DNA from: Beta vulgaris subsp. vulgaris | Taxonomy: Eukaryota > Streptophyta > Magnoliopsida > Caryophyllales > Amaranthaceae | NCBI RefSeq assembly: GCF_026745355.1 | Contig: NC_079208.1 | Location: 59,072,892 to 59,136,891, forward strand | Direction of reading: 5' to 3' | Length of the DNA: 64,000 nucleotides | Shown here: piece after piece, positions 1-11,430 of the stretch | Position numbering within the stretch: position 1 is the first letter of the stretch | Layout of the letters: each line of letters starts with the position of its first letter | Position numbers and translations under genes: made by a program | The notes under the pieces: generated by a model | Told to the model about the DNA's origin: nothing | The model's database searches: none | The model's input: the letters and a program-made list of their open reading frames with translations, nothing else

Positions 1-61
1 ACATGTAATGTGTTATGTTATGTCATATATATTGTCATGTGTATTTGCTTTATAAGTATTA

Positions 62-429
62 CTTCCTCTGTTCATATTATTCGCTACACATCTCAATTCA
101 CGGACTTTTAGGCAATTTTTGGAGAAGTGACAGGTAGAGAGTAGAAAGAAAAGGACCCATGTGAGAGAAGAGAAATAGAGAGAGTTTAATTTATTGCCCA
201 AAAAGAAGTGTATAGCAAGCAGTGGCATATCCACTTAAGAATAAGTGGGGTTACTTGACCCCACTTGAATTGGTAAAATTGCAAAAATTCCCTTTAAAAA
301 TTTTAATTTTTAGAAAATTATCCTGAAAAATTGACCATTTGACCCCGATAAAATTTAATAATTACGACTTGACCCCACTAAAAAAAATTCTGGATCTGCC
401 ACTGGTAGCAAGTAATATGAAACTTCCCA
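62..429. mobile_element. Stowaway-like MITE, interrupted
   Basis: The left end (CTTCCTCTGTTCATATTATT) and the reverse complement of the sequence ending near 429 (GGGAAGTTTCATATTACTTG) are related inverted repeats. A second MITE lies inside it at 220-404. The boundaries are approximate, because the repeats are diverged and the target-site TA is not clear on the right. Confidence 0.4.
220..404. mobile_element. hAT-like MITE with 8-bp target duplication
   Basis: The ends are inverted repeats: CAGTGGCATATCC on the left, and CAGTGGCAGATCC as the reverse complement of the right. Flanks are atagcaag (212-219) and gtagcaag (405-412), an 8-bp duplication with one mismatch, as expected for hAT. There is no coding capacity. 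Confidence 0.65.
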
Positions 430-644
430 CAATGAAAAGTGTAGCGAGTGTTGTGAAACAGGGATGTATAACTTTTTGGGATTTTATTGTCATGGTATTG
501 GACAATGGACATATTGCTTTGGATGGTAGTAACTAGTAAGGTGTGGAAGTTGGAAACCAAATTGTAAGGTGGATAAAAAAGCTTCCATTTCCTAACAATT
601 TTTGCTCTTTGAAGGGACTCAAGAGTTGATTTATTTTTAACCTA

Positions 645-654
645 TGGTTAGTTG
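645..654 (+). repeat. Left target-site duplication of the MULE
   Basis: TGGTTAGTTG, identical to 29454-29463. It directly abuts the GAGA start of the left terminal inverted repeat. Confidence 0.8.
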
Positions 655-708
655 GAGAAAGTATCCTTGCATAACAGCTATGGGCAAACAGTTGCCCATA
701 ACAGGGGT
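655..708 (+). repeat. Left MULE terminal inverted repeat with internal hairpin
   Basis: It pairs with the reverse complement of 29399-29453. It contains a perfect 9-bp-arm hairpin, TATGGGCAA (679-687) and TTGCCCATA (692-700), with loop ACAG. Confidence 0.8.
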
Positions 709-780
709 ATATTTGATATTAGAGGGAAAAGTAAGGGTAAAAAAGTAATATGGGAAAAAACAGAAACTAACTAAAGAAAG

Positions 781-870
781 AGGGTAGATATAAGGAGAGA
801 TAAAAAGGAAATTGTGACAGTCAAAACAGAAGGAGAGATAAAAAGGAAATTGTGACAGCCAAAACAGAGG
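781..870 (+). repeat. Two-copy ~46-bp direct repeat in the transposase 5' leader
   Basis: The unit GGAGAGATAAAAAGGAAATT followed by GTGACAG(T/C)CAAAACAG occurs twice, about 38 bp apart, upstream of the ATG at 898. It may belong to the subterminal region where MULE transposases bind. That role is inference. Confidence 0.5.
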
Positions 871-897
871 GAAAGAAAAAAGATAGCCGTTTGGAAG

Positions 898-3800
898 ATG
901 GAAGAAGATGAAGCTGGAGCTGGAGCAAGTGTTGATGGAAAGATGATCTCCATTGAGCAAGAGGTATTGTGGCTAAAATTTTTGTAATTATGTGTTATTA
1001 AGTTTGTTTTACATGATTAAGAATGATGAATGATGAATTGAATTTAGGTTATATTACAATTGTTCTGAAAATTTAGGAAAAAATGTGTAAATTTTGGTTA
1101 ATGACAAGTAATGGGAGAAAGTATCCGTTTGTTATACATGTAATAGTAGAAGAATTTGCGTTAGTTCTAGAAAATAATGAATGTTGTGAAGATGAGATGA
1201 GAAAAGTAGAAATAATTTTTTGAAATAAAGCAATTTGTTGTTTTTGATGTTGTTGTATGAAAAATGAAGGAAGTAGAATGTGGGTATTTGGTTTGAAATT
1301 GTGTATCATGAAATGGTGTATTATAATTGAAGGATGTAGAATATGGTTATTTTTTATGACATTGTATGATGAAATGGTGTATTATAATTGAAGCATGTAG
1401 AATTTGGTTTGTTGGTATGAAATTGTGTAGCATGAATTGGTGTATTATAATTGTTGGTTAAAGAATCTGGTTATAATTGTATGAGATTGTGTATCATGAA
1501 TGTGTATATAATTGAAGGGTGTATTATAATTGAAGGATGGGTGGATGTAAGTTTGTCGTATTGTTTGTTTGTGATTAACATGTAGGATGTTGATTTAGTT
1601 GAAATAAATGGAGACATGTATGTGGGAGATGTTCTTGTGGAAGGCATAGATGAAGTGCAAGGCAACGAGATTGTTGCTTTAACTCCTACTGGGAAGGTGA
1701 GTGGGTGCAAAATAGGGGCAAATGAGGTTGCTGCCGACCGTTTGTGGGCATGGTATTCCCTAACTTGGAAGCGGTGGATAGTTTTTATAAAAAATATGGG
1801 AAGCAGGAAGGATTTGGGGTTGTGCGTTCGGGTGGGGCATATAGAAGAAAAGCAGGTTGTGAAGAAAGGAAGAGGCGTAATACAACATGGACTTGTGAAT
1901 GTTATGGTAGGCCGGATAGGAGGAAACGGGTAGAACGGGGTAGGGTGGTGACAGATTCTGTGATTGATGATGATTTAGCTACGAAGAAGTCAAAGAAATG
2001 TGATTGTACTGCCATGATGTATGCTACTTGTAATGAAGAAGGGGAGTGGGAAGTTAAGAAAGTTATAAATGAACATAAAAACCACGAGCCAACGCCGTCA
2101 AAGTCTCGATTGTATGTATAGGAAAGAGGAGTTGTATAATCATGTTAGAAGGAAACTTTTTAACGATTATAACTCGGGGTTGAAGATACCACAAATTCAC
2201 GGATGCCTTGCTAGGGAGAGGAACGGGGTAGAGGATTGGGTAGTAACTGAACGTGATTTGCGCAATGAAGTGAGTAAGGTGAAACGGTTAAACTTAAAGA
2301 AGGTGATGCAATGCTATGCTAAAGTATTTCAACAAAATGAGTTCTGACAATCAAAATTTTTTTAGTATGCATAGATTGGATGACGATATGACATTAAAAA
2401 GATATTCTATGGGTTGATGCTCGAAGTAGAGTAGCATATGAAGAGTTTGGAGATGTGGTTTGTTTTGATGCAACGTATTTGACTAACGAGTATGAGTTGC
2501 CTTTGCTAACTTTGTAGGGGTTAATCATCATGGGCAGAGTATTTTACTAGGTTGTGCATTAATTTCTCACGAGAATACGGAGACTTATGAGTGGGTTTTC
2601 TCTACATGGCTAAGTTGCATGGGTGGTAAAAGTCCAATGGGCATTCTTACAGATCAAGATGCGGCAATGCGGAAGGCATTGCTTACATCTATGCCCGAAG
2701 CTCGACATCGATGGTGTTTGTGGCACATAACTGAAAAGTTTTGCTCAAAGCTAGGCATGTTTGAGAAATATCAAGATATTAAGGATGATCTTCTTTATGC
2801 CATATATGATAGCTTAGATCCTTCTGAATTTGAGGAGAATTGGAACAATGTAATTGCAAAGTATGATCTTGTTGACAATGGTTGGCTTGGAGGTAAGATT
2901 TATATATGTTATTTATATATTATGAAAACTATGTCTTATTATTTGAATCTTGAACTGGACTTCATATATGTTATTTATATAATATGAAAACTATGTCTTA
3001 TTATTTGAATCTTGAACTGGACCTGTTATATGATATTTATATATTATGAATACTATGTTGCAAACTTTCAATCTTGAACTGGACTTCATGTATTTATATA
3101 TTATTGAAAACTATGTTGCAATCTTTCAATCTTGAATTGGACCTCATACATGTTATTTATATATTATGAAAACTATGTTGCAATCTTTCAATCTTGAATT
3201 GGACCTCATACATGTTATTTATATATTATGAAAACTAGGTTGTCTCATATATGTTATTTGTATATTATGAAAACTATGTTGCAATCTTTCAATCTTGAAC
3301 TGGACTTCATATATGTTATTTTTATATTATGAATACTATGTTGCAAACTTTAAATCTTGAACTGGACTTCATATATGTTATTTTTAGATTATGAATACTA
3401 TGTTGCAAACTTTAAATCTTGAACTGGACTTCATATATGTTATTTTTATATTATGAATACTATGTTATCTTGAACTGGACTTCATATATGTTATTTTTAT
3501 ATTATGAATACTATGTTGCAAACTTTCAATCTTGAACTGGACTTCATATATGTTATTCTTATATTATGAAAACTATGTTGCAATCTTTCAATCTTGAACT
3601 GGACTTCATATATGTTATTCTTATATTATGAATACTATGTTGCAATCTTTCAATCTTGAACTGGACTTCATATATGTTATTCTATATTATGAAAACTATG
3701 TTGCAATCTTTCAATCTTGAACTGGACTTCATATATGTTATTCTTATATTATGAATACTATGTTGCAATCTTTCAATCTTGAACTGGACTTCATATATGT

Positions 3801-5517
3801 TATTCTTATATTATGAAAACTATGTTGCAATCTTTCAATCTTGAACTGGACTTCATATATGTTATTCTTATATTATGAATACTAGGTTTATATCGGGAAA
3901 GAGAAATGTGGGTTCCTGCATACATGAGACACATGTTTTGGGCGGGAATGAAGACTACACAAAGAGTAGAGAGTATAAACAGCTTCTTTGACGGGTATGT
4001 GAACAAACACACTCGGTTGTATGAGTTTGCGGAGAGGTATTGTGAAGCGATGGAGGTTCGCGCAAATGACGAGAAGGAGAACGACGCAAATTCAGCCAGG
4101 TATGTGAGGACACTTGAAACTGATTTTTCTGTTGAAGCTATATACCAGAAGATATACACTGACAATAAATTGAAGGAGGTTCAAAGAGAGTGCACTAGGT
4201 CCTTATATTTGAATGTGCAGGGAAAGAATGTAGTTTCAGATAATGTTTTGGAACATTATGTTCAAGATAGGGTGTGGGTAAGATGTAAAGACACAAGAAA
4301 AGAGATTGTTTCCAAAAAAAAGAGGATGTACAAGGTTACGTTTGACTCTAGTACAAAGGATGTAAGTTGTGCATGCAAGTTATTTGAGTGCAATGGAATC
4401 ATGTGTCGTCACATGATATATGTGTATGAGATTCATGACCAGTTAGAGGTCCCAAAAAAATATATTTTGAGGCGGTGGAGAAAAGATGTTCATAGAAAAC
4501 ATACGAGGGTTAAGGTGGCTTATCACGACCCTTCGAAAACAGATGAGGTTCGTAGATATGATTATATTTTTGACAAATTTGTTCCAATTTGTGAGAAGGC
4601 TTCAAAGTATGAGGAGAATATTGCTGTTATAGTAGAAATGTTTGACCTCATGAACTTGCGGGTTGAGGAGACAAGTGCCATGGTAATGAGGCGGATGCTT
4701 GAAGGGGATATAGATATGACTCCCAATTCTGTTGTTAAGCAGAAGAATAACGAGTTTGGTCCTCCATCTGTGGGTGAAAATGGGAAGAAGAAGAAGGGGA
4801 AAGTTGCTGTGGATGCAGCATTGCATAATGTGAAAGATCCACCTTGCAAGAAGGTTGCACATCGAACTCGAGGTATGCGGTATGTATCAGTTGCAGAAGA
4901 AGCGAAGAGAAAGATAGCTTCGAAATCTAAGGCAAGCAAGTCGAGGGCGGCCAAGAGACCTAGGAGGAAGAAGGTAATTATCGGCATTGGTTAGACATGT
5001 TTTATTAAATTATGATGTACTTGTTTGGGTATGGTTGTAATGCGATAAATGTTAGGTTTTAATGCGATAAATTGCATAATATGTCCAGGTGTAAGGTAAA
5101 GAAATTGGTTTAGTGGTAGTGGGTGGTAGTTTAATTGTACAAATTAAGTTCTATTAACTAAAATTATTTGTGGGTGGTAGGAGCTGAACTTGAATGGTGT
5201 AGGCGAAGGAGAATGTTCAGGAATGACGGCTACACCAAGTGCGGGACAGGTATATAATGTAACTTTTTCATTTTTAACTTATAGAGAAGAATATAGAGAA
5301 GAATGTAACTATAAACTTAAGAAATTTTCATATATATTTGTAGGAGATAAATATGGAGGATCCAGATTTTCCTATCTCCGTTGGAGGTATTCAGTTGGTT
5401 GATGGAGATGGTTCTATAGGATATTTTACACGATTGTTAGGTAGTCGCGATGGTGAAACAAGTAGATCGTACGTTGGTTCGAATGATATGCTTCAGTTGA
5501 GCATTGGAAGAATGTGA
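898..5517 (+). pseudogene. FAR1-type MULE transposase gene, five exons, broken by indels
   Basis: The transposase of the element, or a FAR1-related sequence derived from one. Exons read as 898-963 (start MEEDEAGAG), 1584-2892, 3886-4973, 5181-5249 and 5344-5517; splice phases fit. In order: FAR1 zinc-finger DNA-binding domain (FPNLEAVDSFYKKYG then C..C...H.H, about 1750-2110); MULE transposase core (CFDATYLTNEYELP near 2463, LTDQDAAMRKAL near 2625, RHRWCLWHITEKF near 2705); conserved QRVESINSFFDGYVN (about 3961); SWIM zinc finger CACKLFECNGIMCRH (about 4371); and a lysine/arginine-rich tail. Damage: frame changes near 1740, 2110, 2310, an extra A near 2398, and a lost T near 2503. The exon 3 frame is open over 1.1 kb. 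Intron 2 is wholly a minisatellite. Known: FAR1/FHY3 proteins derive from MULE transposases, so a host FAR1-RELATED SEQUENCE is the alternative. Its position just inside a MULE end favours a transposase. Confidence 0.82.
2893..3885 (+). repeat. Intronic minisatellite, ~60-bp unit, about 16 copies
   Basis: The unit reads, in parts, TTGAACTGGACTTCATATAT, GTTATTCTTATATTATGAA and (A/T)ACTATGTTGCAATCTTTCAA. The array begins at the splice donor (GAG|GTAAG, 2892/2893) and runs to the acceptor (ACTAG|GTTTATAT, 3885/3886), so the whole 993-bp intron is repeat. Copies differ by point changes and a few truncations. The same family lies at 22681-23560 and 25365-26802 on the opposite strand. Confidence 0.92.
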
Positions 5518-5864
5518 AGAAATGTTGCTTGAAGTTATGTAATATTTATGGATGACAAAAAGCTGTAATGTGGTCACTAAAATGTGGTTATATATATAAT
5601 TTTTTGGCATCAAATAGAATTATGTTTTGTTATATAGCTTAGAAGTGACAACATTGAATATTATGTGATACTTTCATTCACTATTTTGGGAGGATTTTAC
5701 GAAAATCTAGTTCATGAGTGTAAATTATGTGACTATTTAGAGTGTAATTTTGTAATTTTGAAATTATGAAAATTTAGGAAATTATGTTTAACATAAACAT
5801 TAAAAGAGTTGGGGAGAAATTGAGAAATAAACCAAATGAAATGGAATTATTGGGCTACTTAATT

Positions 5865-6112
5865 GCAAATGGGCTATGAGCCACGTGTGGTTTCATATAG
5901 TGGCAAACAAATTAGAATACATGCATTGAAGTTAATTGCCACAAATATTGCAAATGGGCTTGGCCCACGTGTGGTTTCATATTTGTAGTGGCAAACAAAT
6001 TAGAATATATGCATTGAAGTTAATTGGCACAAATATATGCAAATGGGCTAGGCCACGTGTGGTTTTATTCCTTAAGTGGCAATCAATTTAGAGACAAAGC
6101 ATTGAAGTTTGA
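5865..6112 (+). promoter_or_regulatory. Triplicated promoter module with three G-boxes
   Basis: Three diverged direct repeats (about 85, 89 and 74 bp) each carry GCAAATGGGCT followed by the G-box CCACGTGTGG, at 5881-5890, 5965-5974 and 6053-6062. They lie 110-340 bp upstream of the SUMO-like start codon at 6219. A TATA-like TTTATAAGG follows near 6158. Known: CACGTG cores bind plant bHLH and bZIP factors. That they control this gene is inference. Confidence 0.6.
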
Positions 6113-6218
6113 TAGATGGTGGTGTGTTGAAGTCATTAATTACTACTAGTGAAAGTCTTTATAAGGTTGTTGCACGTAAGTTTATGAAACAAGGTTCTAC
6201 TATTCTCTAAGTGAAAAA

Positions 6219-7056
6219 ATGAGTGAGAAGGGTAGTAGTAATATGAGTGAGATGGGTAATATTGAAGAAGAAAAAGTGGTAAAACTAATAGTGAAATCAG
6301 GAGATCTTGCTGATTTTGGTGTGTCGTATGTGTTGGGTGTACATACTCCACTTGCGAAGTTATATTCATTTTACGCTACACACGTAGGGGTGGACCCCGA
6401 TGACATCTACCTCATGTGTAGGGGTCAGTTCTTAAGACCGGACACAAATTCGTTTGTTTACGGGTTTGATGACACTGAGCTCGTGCTAGCTTATTCAAAG
6501 GTAACTATGTGAAAGAAGTTATATTATGTAGTATGTTTGAATAAGAAATTTTGTTTTTATTATGTGAAAGAATTAATAATAAGTACAAGTACGCATTTTG
6601 TTAGTTGACATATTATTAGTTAAAAAAAAATTTGAATTAGAAATGTAAAAAACTTAAACAGTTATATTAAAAAATATTTATTTGAATTATACATTATGTT
6701 GAAAATTAATGTTTGTGTTTTATTTGTTTCCATGTTACTTTGAAAATTGGACTAAAATCTAACGTTTACTCCAGTCAGGAAAAAGTGTTGTCGCTGATGT
6801 GGATATTGATCGCGACTATTACTTCGTTACAATGCGTGATCTACAAACGAAGCCCACAGTAAGGATATTCCGGATGAAATGCACTACTAAACTACAAAGA
6901 CTTGCTATGTTGTGGGCTTCTATGGAGGGAATAGAGCCCAGTATTGTTTCTTTGTACCATGAACAGGCACGTGTTGACCTTGAAGGTACCTTTGATAGTC
7001 AAGGTGTTCTTGATGGGGACGTCATCTACGTAGTTATTAATTATTTGGGAGGTTAA
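6219..7056 (+). CDS. Tandem SUMO/ubiquitin-like protein ending in Gly-Gly (two exons)
   Basis: Exons 6219-6500 and 6775-7056 (282 bases each) join in phase 0 to give 187 residues. The donor is AAG|GTAACT and the acceptor CCAG|TCAGG. The first half (about residues 18-94, VVKLIVKSGDLADFG...) and second half (about 107-187, YYFVTMRDLQ...) each look like a SUMO-type beta-grasp fold. The second half best shows the SUMO pattern: TVRIFRMKCTTKLQRLAMLW, then DGDVIYVVINYLGG at the very C terminus. Known: a terminal Gly-Gly is the conjugation end of SUMO and ubiquitin, and plants have di-SUMO-like proteins. Here no residues follow the Gly-Gly, so no processing would be needed. The frame is intact and has a TATA-like box and G-boxes upstream. 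Conjugation ability is inference. A Ulp1-like gene in the same element may be its functional partner. Confidence 0.75.
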
Positions 7057-7084
7057 GACTTGCTATGTTTTCTTATTAGTAGAT

Positions 7085-7255
7085 GAAAAGTAATATATTA
7101 GTATATGAAGTATTAAGTAATATTAGTATATGAAGTCGTAAGTAATATTAGTATATGAAGTCTAATGTAATATTAGTATATGAAGTCTAATGTAATATTA
7201 GTATATGAAGTCTAATGTATTATTAGTATATGAAGTCTAATGTATTAGTATATGT
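7085..7255 (+). repeat. Short tandem array, ~25-bp unit
   Basis: TAATATTAGTATATGAAGTC followed by (T/G)TAATG or similar repeats about six to seven times just after the SUMO-like gene's stop codon. Confidence 0.75.
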
Positions 7256-7774
7256 AACTGATAAGTTTTGTGAAGGAACGTGAAATGAGTTATTATGTAA
7301 CTCAAAAGTAATGTATTATCGGTTATGTTCGAAAAAATTCGAAACAATAAATGAATCATATAAGTTGTATTGATCATATCAGTTGTGTACAAAATCATAT
7401 GAGTAATGAATCATATCAGTTTGAAAGTGGCCGAAAAAAATTAAATATCAGTTACAAAACGCAGCTTAATATGATATTACAAAACTGATATGATATCTAC
7501 TTCTAGTGGTCTGATATAAAAGGCCCATGATATGATATATAAGTGAAAAGATATGATAATTTATAAAACTGTGTACTCTTGTTATATAATATAACTAAGG
7601 ATATAGTAAAAGAGTGTCACGCACGCTTTTGAAAGTTTGTATAATATGTGTAAGGAAATACTATAAAAGATATGATAAACCTTTATTATATAACATTAAT
7701 TATTGGACATTTGTATAATCATATCATATCGTATTTGCAATTTAATACGTACATTACTATGTTATATTCTAATA

Positions 7775-7958
7775 CTCCCTCCGTTTCAAGATATAAGTCG
7801 TTTAATTAAGGTTTTTGCACACATATTAATAATTTAGTTAATTTTAGGTAGTTTTGCATGGGTAATAAGAGTTGACATTAAATATTGTATTGATAATGTA
7901 AAATTACCTATAAGCTTATCTTCATAATATAGTTATCTTGATGCCTTATAATTTGGAG
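7775..7958. mobile_element. Degenerate Stowaway-like MITE
   Basis: The left end is CTCCCTCCGTTTCAAG after TA. The right end is ...ATTTGGAG before TA. The right terminal repeat is poorly conserved. Confidence 0.4.
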
Positions 7959-7962
7959 TATA

Positions 7963-8540
7963 TATTATCATATCTGAAACCTATGTTGTCTAATTACACT
8001 TATTTAATATCATATCGTGCAAGAATTTTATCATATCTAAAATAAGGTGGAATAAGGTCCAATAAATTAATGTTACTTTCTTAGATATATTACCAATAGT
8101 ATACAATCTCTATTCTTATTATATCTATTATTATAGTATTATAGTGAGTGATGTGAGTACTATAATAAATGGTAATAAGTGTCATATAATACACATATAA
8201 TAGTATAATACTATACTATATCGTAATAAACATAAGTGTAATATATAACATTATACTACACATATACTAGTTTAATTATTCATAGACAATACCATTATAA
8301 TAAACATAAATATCATAGTTATATTCTAGTATATGTTATCATATCTGAAACCTATGTTGTGTGATTACACTTATTTCATATCATATCGTGCAAGAAGTTT
8401 ATCATATCTAAAATAAGGTGGAATAAGGTCCAATAAATTCAATTACTTTCTTAGATATATAACCATAGTATACAATCTCTATTCTTATTATATCTATTAT
8501 TGTAGTATTATAGTGAGTGATGTGAGTACTATAATAAGTA
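7963..8540 (+). repeat. Direct duplication of ~205 bp, period 371
   Basis: The segment starting TATCTGAAACCTATGTTGT at 7971 recurs at 8342, and similarity continues through GTGAGTGATGTGAGTACTAT in both copies. Confidence 0.8.
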
Positions 8541-11102
8541 TAATATGTTGAACTTTATAACATGGTATATAATAAATATTAATAATAATAACAATTGAAG
8601 ACTATTGGAAGATGTAAATGTTAATAATAACAATTGAAGACTATACATAATAAATGGTAATAAGTTTCATATACACATATAATACTATAATACTATACTA
8701 TATCGTAATAAACATAAGTGTAATATATAACGTCCACGATATCATAATAGACAATACCATTATACTACACATATAATAGTTTTATTATACATAGACAATA
8801 CCATTGTAATAAACATATATATCATAATACTCTGATTTAAACCATTATACTATACATATAATACTATGATTAATACATAAAATACTATGATTAAGCATAG
8901 ATAATACCATTACACTATACATATAATACTATACATAATAGTAGTGTTATGTATAGACAATACATTGAAAATAGTATAATACTAATACTATGAATATACT
9001 ATAATATGATATAGAATTGTGAGTATTACACATATATAAACCTCCACGATATGATATAATATAGAAGTAGACGAATAATATATAGTGAATTTTATATTAT
9101 AGTAGACGAACATGATATAAGTAAGTGAATATAATATTAGTTAAAATAGTAGACGAATATAAGTTGGTCAACGTATTATTTTTTTGTAAATATTATTTCT
9201 TCCCACTACTCTTGAAACCGAACCCAAGTTCATTAATATGTGAGTTAATGAATATTTACTCTTGAAAACACCCTTCTCTAGTAGAGGTGGCGAGTGGTGC
9301 GGTCTGGATGGGCTGGGCCGCGGGCTTAGGTGGGCTGGGCTGACGAAACGGGGCCCATGACCGGACCGCGAATTAGACGGGCTGGGCGGGCTGTGTTGGT
9401 GGTCCTAGAAGGTCGGCCCACCTCGGTCTGGACCGGTTTTTGACGGTTAATGTGGCGGTCTGGGCTGGGCTGACGGGTTTCACGGTTAATGACGGGCTGG
9501 AGCGGTTTCAAGTGGGCTGGACGGGTTGACCGGGCTTGGTGGCTGGTTCTGTTCATGGTGCTGAAAATCGCAAAATGGGTTAGGAGAGAGAAACCCACAC
9601 AAGCACCCTCCAACAAGGAAGAAAATAATGAAATTGCAGTGAGTATTGACTATTGACTATTGAGTAAGAGCAAGATAAATAAATTAAAATAACTTTTACA
9701 GTGGTTGATGGTGCTGGAAAATGGAAATCAACATAGTGAGAAACTAAGAATTGAGAAATGGTATAACTTTTACAGAAGAAATTCAAGAAATAATGAAATT
9801 ACAGTTGTAGAATTCGAAATCCCAATTTCAGATCTAGACTTGTATAACTCCATCAATCAACATATAAACAATTAAACATACATTTCTATCAATTAACAAG
9901 AAAGAAAAAGAAAAAAAGAGATGAAGAATCGCCTATGATTCTCCATCACGAATCATGAGCTACAATTTATTTATTTTTTGATAATTTTCCATGGAATTAC
10001 CTCTGTGTTGGTATAGCCATGAAAATTCAAGTTGATTGATTGACGAGCCGTCGGAGATATAGCCATGAAAATTGAGATGGTGAAGTTGATTGATGTTGTT
10101 GGAGTCCTTGCGCCATTTTTTTAGCTTCTTCAAGCTTACTTCCTTGCGCCATTTTCTTAGCTTCTTCAAGCTTGCTACTACTATACAGTATACAGTGAAC
10201 TAGTGAAGCTAATGTAGAGTTGTAGACTATTGCAGAGGAGAGAGAGAGAAAAGAAGAAGATTTGTTATTTTGTTTAATTAATGTAATGATGTTTCATGGA
10301 CCACACTAGTCACTATATGTATAATGTATGCAGCTATATATGACTTCAACATGAAACGAAATACACAAGTACACATTAGTATGTATCTACACAAGTACAC
10401 ATTAACCCATCAAATATTCAAATTGTTCTAGATTTGTATAGGCTTTTGATTGCTATCTAGCTGTTCTATTATAAAAATTTGAGTGAATCAATGAATTCAT
10501 ATTTGTTACAATGGATTTCTATATATATCTCTATTTACTCTAGGAGGAGTGAGAGTTGACTTGTTCAAATAAAAGATAAAGTGAAATTTGGAACGATAAC
10601 TTTTTACTCCTAAATTGGAAACTTTAATTTTGGCCAATTTTATTATATACCTAGAATTGGACCAATTTCAAATTCGAAAACTATAAATAAACAACCATAA
10701 TACTAAATATTTTTTTTTTTGAGGGGAACCATAATACTAAATATTTAATAATACATGGTAAGTCATATAAATATACAACGGCACATGATATTCATGATCA
10801 TTATTTATTTATCATAACTAGTTTATTATTTATTATTTACATCTTACTCTTACAATGTATACTTTCATGCTAAATTAGATTAAAAAATAAAAACAATTGT
10901 AAATATTCAAAGTTCATAATTGACGATATAATTAACACTTTCATAATATTTAAATAGAAATAAAAAAGTTCATATGTCATAACATTGATTTTTAGTTTAA
11001 ATTTCATGGCTTGCTCTTAATTTATATAAAACTAAGATGCCTACGTATCCTTAAATTGGTAAGGAATCAAAGCCAACGTAGTTCTTATTATTAAATGTAT
11101 AT

Positions 11103-11430
11103 TGATTTGTTTGTTTGGGGGGGAGTGGACTTGAACTTACTTTTAAAAACTTTAATTTAATATCAGAATTAAATTAAAGAGATTAAAAATAAGCCGCCTA
11201 CGTATCCCGAAGGAATCAAAGCCACACGTAGTTCTCATGCGTACCTGGTTTCACGGATCACGGAATGGTTGATTTGTTTGGGGGGGGGTGGGCTTGAACT
11301 TACTTTCGAAAACTTTAACTTAATTTCACAATTAAATTAAAGAGATTAAAAATAAGCTGCCTACGTATCCCGAAGGAATCAAAGCCACACGTAGTTCTCA
11401 TACGCACCTGGTTTCACAAATCAAGGAATG
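11103..11430 (+). repeat. ~165-bp tandem duplication at the hAT transposase 3' end
   Basis: Two copies begin at runs of G (about 11118 and 11280) and share GAACTTACTTT, GCCTACGTATCCCGAAGG and CACACGTAGTTCTCAT. A more diverged third fragment lies at 11037-11085. Confidence 0.8.

Larger units (their letters stand above)
7057..9273. other. AT-rich spacer with tandem duplications
   Basis: No gene was seen. It holds a short tandem array (7085-7255), a possible Stowaway MITE (7775-7958), a 371-bp-spaced direct duplication (7963-8540), and long TATA/ATA-rich stretches up to the nested hAT. Confidence 0.7.

Noticed and set aside
637..960. Phe-rich minus-strand frame at the left MULE end
   Set aside because: It overlaps the terminal repeat and the transposase leader and has no domain. 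Chance frame in AT-rich DNA.
2893..3885. CRISPR-like array
   Set aside because: Units are contiguous with no unique spacers, and the genome is a plant's. It is an intronic minisatellite.
4562..4987. Minus-strand frame opposite the transposase C terminus
   Set aside because: Shadow of the SWIM/basic-tail exon on the other strand.
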